Shown here in pieces: positions 55,823 through 64,000 of a stretch of DNA of 64,000 bases. The stretch comes from Pseudevernia furfuracea. Taxonomy: Eukaryota > Ascomycota > Lecanoromycetes > Lecanorales > Parmeliaceae. The notes under the pieces were generated by a model. It was not told the DNA's origin. It was given only the letters and a program-made list of their open reading frames with translations, and did not search any database. Each line of letters begins with the position of its first letter. Positions within the stretch are counted from its first letter, which is position 1. The position numbers were made by a program, and so were the translations under genes. The stretch spans positions 2,046,001 through 2,110,000 of the forward strand of contig JAIUPT010000041.1 of NCBI GenBank assembly GCA_022315425.1. Reading direction: 5' to 3'.

Positions 55823-58800
55823 GAAGCTTTTTTAATGGCGGCTCACAATGTTGGGAAGAAGAGTGCGCGCTGTAGTGGAGAGGTTTGTGTGAAGTTTGGG
55901 AAGGCGTGAACGATGTTGTGACTGTGGGTTTATAAGCTGGATAGTTTAGAGGAAAAATGGCGGTTGTGTAGTGCAAAGTAGCTAAGCAATACTCGCACAT
56001 CAGCCTTATCCTCTTAGAAACCATTTAAAATAGTGCGGTGAGTAAAACTACTGTGACGTCTGTGAAGCACTCGTCTATCGCTCTATCTGACAAGCTCTGG
56101 ACTTACATTCTGAGACTGAGGGCACCTCGGTACGTATATGAGGAAAACTCGTTGAAGGTCTGTCAAAAGCTGTTCCATCGCGGAAGATGGTATGGAAGCC
56201 TCAAGAAAAAGTGGTATCAGGCTCAAATACCTCGACTTCGAAACCCCCAGTCGTATTTCTTTAGCACGTACTTCTTAACCGTCACTCGTTCTATCGTTTC
56301 TTCCCATCATATCCAGGTCACATCCGCTGCGTAAACCGCCGTTTTCTTATTATCCTTCCACAACAAGATCCCCCGAACTGCTTTTCTCCTCATCCTCCGC
56401 ACTAGCCTGCTCAGCTAGCTCATTATGGTATGCCTGGAAAAAAGCCGAAGAAGCAGCGCGTGATGCGGGCAGTACCCCTCCAACGAGAACGGTCCCCTTG
56501 CCATGAAACCTATACGGCATCTTTGTTACTTTGGGTCACATACAATTTTGTTGTTATGACAATACAAGACCGGGCAACCACTACTATCATCATCGTTACA
56601 GCCTAGGACGAAAAATTCCCCTCCACAAATTGAGATGTAGTCGCAATGAAACGCCTTTACATTAGCTCTTAGCAGGACATGAAGAACTACAATAGGTACT
56701 AAAGTACCACATCCGTCGCCGTCTGGGTCACGGACTGCAGCAAGGAACATATGTCGGGCCTATTAACACTCCTGGATGGCAATTGCTGCTAGTGTAGTCA
56801 CGGGCCACGGCCGTGCAACATGCTTTCAAAGGCTCGTCTCGCACTATTGCCATAACCGATGAACCTTTCAGTTCTCTCACTGGATACCGAGCGTGCGGGG
56901 TCCTTGCTGTGCACCAATCGCAAGACGTATTTCGGAACCGAGGCAAGACTTATTTCGGATCTTAAGTATAAACACACGATCAAATGAATGCATCACACCA
57001 AAATGATCAGGAATACGTAACGTCACTCCATGCATGGTTGGCCACTTGAGAGGTTCTTCACGGCTGTAGAAGCTTCCTAAAAGCCATATTATTAAGAATC
57101 GTCATGCTAACAGTGGTGGACCACATGGACTTGAGACAAGTCATCTCCGTTGTCAGCATGAACTGTAAGAATGCGCGACAGCTCCGCTTACGATGTATAT
57201 ATATGCATTGAAGAGAATTCTCTTTAATCGCAAAATCCTTGGCCAAACAAATTCTTACTACGTGTGCGAAAATTGGTCCGCGCTCGACGAGCCAAATTCA
57301 GCGAGAGTGCGATCGGTCTAGTAAAGTTGTATAGAGTATAGACAGTGAAGGCTGTGAGTATTGTTTTCCATTAGTCTTGGAAACAATTTGCTGGACATGA
57401 TATGAGCTCTGTCTTCCTCAGCTTATCTGACCTTATACCATTCATGTCATGCGCAAGGTTTTATTGCCGTTGATTGCTGTAGTGTGGTATTTTAACAACG
57501 ATGTACGCAGATCTATCACGATTGTGGTATTAACACATGCTCTTGGCTGTGAGTTGATCTCAGAGCTTTCAGGCCTCATACTTTTATCTAACATATGCAC
57601 CCTTTTGATCTCCATCTGGTCTACGTACTGTAGTCAAATGTACTGATCATTTTGGTCGAGTATGACTGGCGCTACTTTCGGTGCTGCTGCGGGTAACACT
57701 ACCTCTACAGCTGACAGTTTTGGTTTCAAGGGGGATGGAAGCAAAACCCTTGAATCACGTGTCTTGAACGCTGTCTGTCTTACATTATGTGTCAGTTTTT
57801 TGACATTATCATAATATTCTCCAACATTTAGAACATCTTAATAAAATGAGATAAAAGTGTGGGTAGCATTATCGATCGCAGCAATGAGCTTCGCCTGCAC
57901 AAGCCGGGGCTCGACTGACCGCGTTGCTGCATCTATCAAGCCTTCATAGACTTAGTTCGATGGTGTAAAGAATAAGAGAAAGCCTTTTGGAGACGATAAT
58001 GTGATAGAGTCTCGTGACAAATTGCATCCACAGAGCAATGGAGGGCACGATCGAGCTCTTGCTCAGCAGGACCGATCCAGCGCAAGTTACGAAAAGAAAT
58101 ATTGATCAGTGCAATACCTAATCGTTGTGATTACTTTCAAGCCCGTGTGGCGGAGAAGTCTTTGCATATACCTTGAACGGCCGACGTACTCGGGGTGGCG
58201 GCTGAACATGGGAGAGCGAACGTATCCAGATCGTGCTGATATATGAGCGTGACGAATTGGATGGGATTGATCTTGGCTTCACTCTTCGAAGAGAGTTACC
58301 GATCCCTAGCACCACGTAGAGGTGTCAATTCAGCGCCGGAGATTCAATCTCCTCTGTGGGACCTTCAGACTAGAGGATAGTTAGCACCAACCTGTTTCAT
58401 ACAGCTACGTCAATCGCATGAGCAACGATAACGAAAAATCTCGCGAGGCCACTGGTTTCAATCGTCTTCTTTGATGCTTTCGAAATGTGTGTCCAGGATA
58501 TTTACCACTATGCATACCCTACCCCTGCTGACCTACAACACATCCGCTAAAAGCGCATTCGCGAAAGAGAATTCTGCGAACACTCGACACAAACCGGACC
58601 GCAACGGAAAACAAAACGGGCGTCACGTATAGCAATTGCGTTCCTACACTCAGAGGCGCGCTTTCATCTAATACCTACTCGTATCGCCTCGACGGCTGTC
58701 GGAAACGCCAGAAGGGGGCGTGTATGCGACCCGACTCCGCAGACTATCCATGCTTAAGTGCAAGAAGACATCATCACTGATTTTTCCATCTTTATATCCC

Positions 58801-58940
58801 GTAAGTCTTGCCGATGTTCCCTCTTTGATTCCTGGAAAAAAAATTCACCCCCATAGAGAGTCACCACCAGATGTCGAGTCCATCATCATCATCATCATCA
58901 TCATCGCGGCTACAAGGGACCAAAACCACACCACCCCACC
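55823..58940. other. Long gene-poor region
   Basis: Three kb without a supported gene. The most coding-like item is an ATG-started 74-codon minus-strand frame at 56526-56750 with eight Cys but no signal peptide; it is not connected to other exons. The rest is short frames. A (CAT)n repeat lies at 58881-58905. Confidence 0.4.
58881..58905. repeat. (CAT)n microsatellite
   Basis: Eight CAT units just upstream of the secreted protein gene. Confidence 0.9.
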
Positions 58941-59615
58941 ATGAACCCGCCGCATCATCTCTGTCTTTTCTTCTCCTTCTTCTTCCTCTTCGTCGCGCTC
59001 ATCCTCTCATCCCCCCTCGCCATTTCCCTTCCCCTTCCACCCACAACTCCTCCCAACAACCTAACCCTCCCCCAACCCCCCCTCCGAGCAACCAACAACT
59101 GCATCCCCAAACGCTCCCTCTTCACCCCCTGCCCCGCCTACTTCGACTGCGTCCAAGCCATTTTACAACTCCCCAACCTGCAAGGCCAGGGCTCCTTCCA
59201 CAACGGCGCCCCCGACGACGTGTTTAGGCTTCCGGTCGAGAAGACGCACGAGAGCTGCAGGGTGAGGGTGGAGTTGAGACATCAGGGGAGTTCGAGGCAG
59301 AGTTCGAGCTGGCACGTTGTGGTTGCTAGGGCGGTGAGGTTGGCCGAGGTGTGAGTAGTCCGTACTCCTGACGTGTTTGTTTTTTTGTTCTGTATTGGTT
59401 TTTTTTCCCGGTCTTTTTTCGGGTGAAAGGGGGGAGGGGAGGGGGGAGAAGAGATGCTGACGTAGATATTGAGTAGCTGTATCAACACGCCGCTGCGGGC
59501 ACCGGAGTTTGCGGGAGGTTGGACGGTGCTGGGGGAGCAGGAGAGGTTGGTGATTGTTTTGGAGCATGCGAGGGGTGGGGTGGGGGTTGGAGGGGGTAAT
59601 GTGACGGTGCTATGA
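58941..59615 (+). CDS. Small secreted protein, fungal hypothetical family
   Basis: ATG 58941 starts MNPPHHLCLFFSFFFLFVAL followed by ILSSPLAISLPLP, a strong signal peptide. The mature part has CIPKRSLFTPCPAYFDCVQA, then SFHNGAPDDVFRLPVEKTHE and the strand SCRVRVELRHQG. Exon 1 (58941-59350) joins exon 2 (59477-59615) through GTGAGT/TAG in phase: AE-V-CINTPLRAPEFAGGW. The end is GGGNVTVL with TGA at 59613-59615. Length is about 182 residues with about five Cys in the mature part. Function unknown. It shares layout with the protein at 45275-45928: signal peptide, Cys-rich N-terminal segment, beta strand ending with Cys. This suggests the same broad family of small secreted proteins. Confidence 0.7.
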
Positions 59616-60784
59616 TGTAAAATAGGAAAAAGCTGACTATGGGTTTTTCTTCTCGAATCCCCGACCACACTTCATGCACGGATTAGTTTGGGAGTGTGTC
59701 AGGGGCTGTTCGGAACTTGTGCCAGCTTGAGTGTTTTTGACCAAGGGAAACGAGATAGACGGCTAGAGATGGTGATAGATGCTTTAAATGGGTTTGGATT
59801 GTCAACATCCCGATCTGGTTGGTAGCATTTCAGCATCGCTGGTTTGCAAAGTCCGCCTCTTTGGTCAACGCTAGTTACAGTACAGTATGACCTAGTAACA
59901 ACAGAACTAGCACCAGATCCACAATGGACACACTCACTCAGTCGTCGTCTGTATTGGCAACACTAATTTGACGGGCCTGCAAGAGGTGATTCAATCATGC
60001 GCTCAGCTTCGCCTTGAAACTTTCGACTCGACAGAGAAGCCTGGAGCTTTGCGAAATACTCTGGTTCTTTCGGCATTTATCTTTCAATTTCAGTTGGTCC
60101 TCGGCATAGATCTTTGAATTAAGAAGTACTTTTCGTAAGCCCTCGGCAAAGTCCCTCATGTCGATCTTCGTTCACAGACCGCCTTCTGACCTGTATCGTA
60201 GATCCTTTACAACGATCACAACTTCAGCTAACAGCAAGGTCGGTACTTTCTGTAAACTTTCACAACAAATGGTAGAAAGAAGATTGCTGCCTCTGGCGTA
60301 TTTGTAGCGCGTAGCGTCTCTCTCGTAGTCGATACGCGAACGCAGCCGTCTTGACCCAGAAAGCGATTGGACAAGTGCCATGTTGAGAGCTTTGTTATAT
60401 GCTGTCTCCTTATAAGTGTCCCATTCCCCCTCCCCTGCAAGCGAAGTGTGATCATATCGAAAGAAACTCCTCTCTCCGAACCTGTCAATCTTTCCATCTT
60501 CCTGATTCTCCCGGCAATCTTTCTCGCAGACCCCCATGTCGCTAGGCGAATTCTGGAAATTGTGCCACGCTCATTGAACCCATATTGGTTCCTCGTGGAG
60601 TAACCCGTTTGTAGCGAAGTCCATCTTGTCGTAGAGTATCTAAGATGAACAAGACGATTTATTTTTTATTTATTTTTGTTTTTGTTTTTTTGGGTCGGGT
60701 TTGTTTTATCATCTGCTGTCAAAAACGACGTTCTAGTAGTCTTTGTTCTTTCTGAGTGAGTGAGAGACAGAACGAGGTGTTTTG

Positions 60785-60845
60785 GGATTGTGATTGGGAT
60801 TGTGATTGTGACTGTGATTGTGAGTGTGAGTGTGAACGTGAACAT
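60785..60845. repeat. (TGTGAT/TGTGAG)n hexanucleotide repeat
   Basis: About ten units of a TGTGAY/R-type hexanucleotide with drifting last bases (GATTGT, GACTGT, GAGTGT). Confidence 0.85.
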
Positions 60846-61012
60846 GCATGGTGTGAAGGTGAATCCCAGGCGTTTACTCTCGTACTTAGGTGGGAGATTA
60901 GATGGATACCCTTAGATAGGAACGAGCGCGCGAATCTTGAATTTCGGCCGGCTGGAGGGATGGGATGACCCGTTGGGTTGGAATTTCTGCGTGTGTGAGA
61001 AGGGAAGGGGTA

Positions 61013-61096
61013 GAAAATAAAAAGCACCGCAACACCATTGTTACCAGCGCCATTAGGAATCGAACCTAATACGAACTAAATACCTCCGCAAAACAG
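61013..61096 (-). repeat. ~85-bp dispersed repeat, copy 3 (T-arm-like)
   Basis: On the minus strand it reads CTGTTTTGCGGAGGTATTTA, then GTTCGTATTAGGTTCGATTC, CTAATGGCGCTGG, GTGTTGCGG and TGCTTTTTATTTTCT. The B-box/T-arm hairpin is intact as in copy 2. No similarity continues on either side. Confidence 0.8.
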
Positions 61097-61969
61097 GGGT
61101 ATCGATGTTTTTGTTAAGAGTGTATATAGGAATGTAGGTGTGGAGAGAGAGATATTGTGGAGGAGGCTGGAGAGTCTTGCGAATTTGGGGATTGGGGAGG
61201 GGAGGGGGCCATTGTTCGTATTCAAGTATAGGAGACCTCCTGGCGGAGCAAAGGCTCTTGGCTCCGGGCCCCAGAAGTTACCATCGTGTACATAAGCGTA
61301 TTTACATAAGCTTTTTGCGCCGTGAGGAATGCAAGTACAGGCTTCCCCCACGAAAAGAGTCTTTATGCGCCTCTTCTTCTTCTTTTTCTTCTTCACTTTT
61401 GTGAGCTATCCTTCTTCTCTCTCCTTCTCCTCCTTCTCATCTCCTTTCTTATCTCGTTCTTCATTCGTGCAATCACTCTTATAACTCTTACACACTAATG
61501 TTATAAATATCTGCGCGACACTAACGTCAGTCTTCAACACTTCGAGCGCTTGCTTGTCTGATATGATATCGTTTGTTGCGAAGATGACCTTTGATTTTAT
61601 AGGCTCATCTGAGTGGTCGGACTGGGTGATAGAAGGTAATTGGTTGATGTACGTGTTTGCAGAAAAAGGGTGAGTGAAAGGACGGATGAACGGTTTGTCG
61701 GAAGAGAAGAGGTTATTGCGTGATGAAATTTAGATAGAGATCGAGACTTTGATTTGATATCGGCTTCTTGTGTGTCGGATTTGAGGTTTTTGACATCACG
61801 TTCGATGATCTCTTGAATGCGAGAGGAGACGTCTTTGTTCGAATCTCCTCGTGGTACGTCGTCAATCGCTTTCGTTGATGTAGGCTCCTTCGGCCGTCGC
61901 TTTCTTCTCTCATTTAACATCTCTCTATATCTCCTCGTAAGCGTCACAGTCGTCTCAAACCATTATGGT

Positions 61970-62739
61970 TCAGAGTATCCCCCCTGCTCTAACAGCACCG
62001 CCGCTTCCCTGGCTGATTAGATTGTAATCTGCTGATACGAGATCATATCTCCGCTTTGTAATGTTACCCACAACAACTCCATCAACTCCACACTCCCACA
62101 CTACATCACAGGTCCCGCGTACCTGCTCTTCGCTGTCTTCATCCGGGCGACCCTCTGCTGATTCCACGCTCATTAGCGCAGGCATACTCCCGGACTCGCC
62201 GCCGTAGACGCATAGCAACACAATCTGGACCTGCAGAGCTGATGCCGTAGCGGTTTATGAGCGCATTCTGAGAGAGCAGGCGGGGGTTCAGGGTTGCCGT
62301 CTTGAGGGAAAGGGATGTCGGACCTCCGATCACGACGATGGCGGGACCGAGGGCGAACAGGAGGGTGGGGGGATCTTCGGCGTGTTTGTCTATCCCGGCA
62401 CTCGTTCCGTTAGGATGGGAACCAGCACGTGTCCAAAGACTTGCGCCCCCAGATTCCGAGGTGCACATTCTATTGCAAACTCCACTTGTACAGCCTCTTC
62501 AAATTCGCCGTGCCGACTTCGTGGGCTTCGCCGGCTTTGTCGTAGATCCAGCGTAGAGAGAGTACGACGGCCATGCGTGGCGGATGTTGGTCGGGTGGGA
62601 CAATAATGTCTTGCTGGAGATGGGACATGGGAGGTGTAGAGTAGGTGGGGAAGGCGGGCGAGGTGTGGGGGCGGAGGAAGTCGGGAAAGGAACATGTGGG
62701 TTGGCAGCGAAAGAGCTTCATGTGCGGAGATCTAACCAT
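61970..62739 (-). pseudogene. Decayed class-2 dihydroorotate dehydrogenase (mitochondrial type)
   Basis: Class-2 DHODH oxidises dihydroorotate in pyrimidine synthesis at the inner mitochondrial membrane. The minus strand keeps recognisable family segments in shifting frames: LRWIYDKAGEAHEVGTANLK (about 62550) with RLYKWSL then a stop; LGAQVFGHVLVP; GTSAGIDKHAED, LLFALGPAIVVIGG, QNALINRYGISSAGPD and VAMRLRRRVREYA; and finally PDEDSEEQVRGTCDVVWECG with VDGVVVGNITKRR, ending at 61970. At least two frame changes are needed. The central part, including the Ser-containing NVSSPNTPG-type active-site loop, is deleted, and the C-terminal ~100 residues after GGIL are missing. So it cannot be active. 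I assume an intact URA gene exists elsewhere in the genome. Confidence 0.78.
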
Positions 62740-63276
62740 TATCGTTATGCGGCTAACAGGTACAGTACTTTAGTGGAGACATTCTGAAGCTGAATTTGCA
62801 GCACGTTGCGTTCGATATGTCCGCAATCCCGCGCTAGACCTGTTCCTGGCGAGCGATACTCAGAGGCTCAGTATCTAAAGTACTCTACCTTGGCCGTTTG
62901 GTCTACTCTACTGTACTCAGCAAAACTGAATCCATTTCTACCCGCGGAAAAAGTCTCGAATTCGATGTATTAGCATGTTCGCAAGTCTGCTGTAACCTTC
63001 TATATGCTTTACTTCACCACCCGCTAAACGGCTTGCAATTGGCCTCCCTTGTCAGCGCCGAGCAGAAATGCACCTCCCAGTGTCGTCGCCTCATTTCTCC
63101 CGTACCCGTCTAATTGTATATGCTCCTCTTGCCTCTATATTGTTTTCTCGTTTATCATGAGTGTCGTTGCAAGAAGCTCGAGCACAAAAACCACCGTCTG
63201 AGATAACCGAATGTAATAAATAATGCATCGTAGTCGAAGGTCCAGAGCCGTGATAGCTCTCAAGAAAGTATAAAGT
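62740..63276. other. Intergenic region upstream of the DHODH relic
   Basis: No gene supported. It presumably contains the 3' flank of the truncated gene at 63277. Confidence 0.4.
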
Positions 63277-64000
63277 CTATGCTTTTGTTTGAAGGTACGA
63301 GTAATCTCCGGGTTGCACGCTGTAGAGATCGGTCTCTGATTTGATGCGGTGAATAGGTGTATTGGTACCGGAGTGGTATTGGGTATTGCCGTAATCATCA
63401 TTCGGGTTGTAGTTGGAAAAAGGCCAGTCGATGTCGTGTCCACCTCTCTGCCCGGCTATATGGGGCAGAGACCCATTGCTATAATTCGAAGACGTGGGAG
63501 CCCTGCTCACTCCATTGAACCCCATGTCACTGCCATTAGCTATATTGTAGGCCCCACTCGGAGAAATCTGGTTCGATCTTGACTCATGCATATAGGTGTA
63601 GGGCGTTGCAGCTCCACTTGTAGTCGCCGAGTCAGGTGTAACGTGACCGCTCACGTATCCGTAGCTCGTTGCATCATATCCCGAGGTATTCACCAGTCCA
63701 AGACTTGCCCGGTTTGAATGGCTGCCAGTGCTTCGCTTGGATTTTTTGATACTGCTGGATTGCGAATCCTGGTTAGCTCTTTCGACATACGGCGACTGGC
63801 CCAGGGTCAGAGCATTGATGTCATAGGATGCATCCAGACTCGTTGGGGTGAAAACATCCATCTGTTGTGCTTGATTGACGCCAGTGGGTGTATTGTCTTC
63901 CATCCGCGCGGCATCTTCCTGCCTGGATTTTTTGTTTGCTCGGGAGTGAGACAAATGACTTTCTCCGCTTGGGTTGCCTCTTCGAACGGAGCACTTCTGG
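63277..64000 (-). CDS. C-terminal part of a Ser/Asn/Gly-rich protein, possibly a transcription factor (truncated by window end)
   Basis: The frame is open from the right edge to TAG at 63277. The visible ~240 residues begin QKCSVRRGNPSGESHLSHSR, followed by a basic stretch ANKKSRQEDAARM. A low-complexity tail rich in Ser, Asn, Gly, Thr and Tyr follows, with a second basic patch SIKKSKRSTGSHSNR. No domain is visible in this part. The Lys/Cys/Arg start, basic patches and disordered tail are like the region after a zinc-finger or other DNA-binding domain in fungal regulators, but that is inference. The start codon and N-terminus lie beyond 64000. Confidence 0.6.
   Translation of the reverse strand, partial: QKCSVRRGNPSGESHLSHSRANKKSRQEDAARMEDNTPTGVNQAQQMDVFTPTSLDASYDINALTLGQSPYVERANQDSQSSSIKKSKRSTGSHSNRASLGLVNTSGYDATSYGYVSGHVTPDSATTSGAATPYTYMHESRSNQISPSGAYNIANGSDMGFNGVSRAPTSSNYSNGSLPHIAGQRGGHDIDWPFSNYNPNDDYGNTQYHSGTNTPIHRIKSETDLYSVQPGDYSYLQTKA

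Larger units (their letters stand above)
59616..61969. other. Gene-poor region with repeat copy 3
   Basis: No supported gene. A 121-codon ATG-started minus-strand frame (60172-60537) has ordinary composition but no motif. Contains the GATTGT-type repeat (60785-60845), T-arm-like repeat copy 3 (61013-61096) and a (TTC)n-rich stretch (61370-61440). Confidence 0.45.

Noticed and set aside
60172..60537. 121-codon minus-strand ATG frame
   Set aside because: No motif, no splice support, and no clear promoter; left as unsupported.

Overview
The window looks like nuclear DNA of a filamentous ascomycete (Pezizomycotina). Nearly every gene model needs short GT-AG introns of about 45-100 nt with CTAAC/CTGAC-like branch points. 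The gene content is also typical of that group: a Zn(II)2Cys6 regulator, a CYP52-like P450, a PTH11-type rhodopsin-domain gene, a GMC oxidoreductase, and a cytochrome-b5-fused delta-9 desaturase. I cannot fix the class or species from the sequence. No rRNA, canonical tRNA gene, CRISPR array or bacterial-style operon is visible.

The left half (about 0.7-30.6 kb) is mostly conserved housekeeping DNA. In order: an MBL-fold hydrolase (681-2665 +), the CCR4-NOT subunit NOT2 (2955-5602 -), mitochondrial ribosomal protein uL29m/MRPL4 (6387-7326 +), Rab GDP-dissociation inhibitor (8880-10647 +), a BTB/POZ protein (11367-12160 +), and a secreted beta-propeller protein (14879-16090 -). A divergent pair follows: a MOB/phocein protein (17051-18760 -) and a CobW/ZNG1-type GTPase (18849-20257 +). 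Then come the delta-9 desaturase (20932-22553 -), a protein kinase (25122-27436 +) and a P450 (28766-30649 -).

The centre (31.7-37.3 kb) holds a secreted wall-type protein with five C-terminal beta-rich repeats and a Zn(II)2Cys6 transcription factor.

The right half (about 39.5-63.3 kb) has the character of an accessory region. Intact genes are sparse: a solo DnaJ-type zinc protein, two small secreted proteins, a GMC oxidoreductase, a small membrane protein and a tautomerase. They sit among decayed genes: a rhodopsin-domain gene with one in-frame TAG, an MFS transporter tail, a frameshifted tautomerase duplicate, and a heavily deleted class-2 dihydroorotate dehydrogenase. The same region carries several repeat families: an ~80-bp dispersed element in three copies, an ~85-bp repeat with a tRNA T-arm/B-box-like hairpin (two of its three copies lie here), a perfect 30-bp inverted repeat enclosing degenerate telomere-like sequence, and a ~620-bp candidate non-autonomous element with inverted ends. 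Two premature stops are of the CpA-to-TpA kind expected from RIP (repeat-induced point mutation). The window ends inside a truncated gene (63277-64000 -).

I did not find a coherent new multi-gene system. The most novel-looking material is the set of short repeats and fold-back elements at 41.4, 50.6-53.1 and 61.0 kb, and the relics around them.
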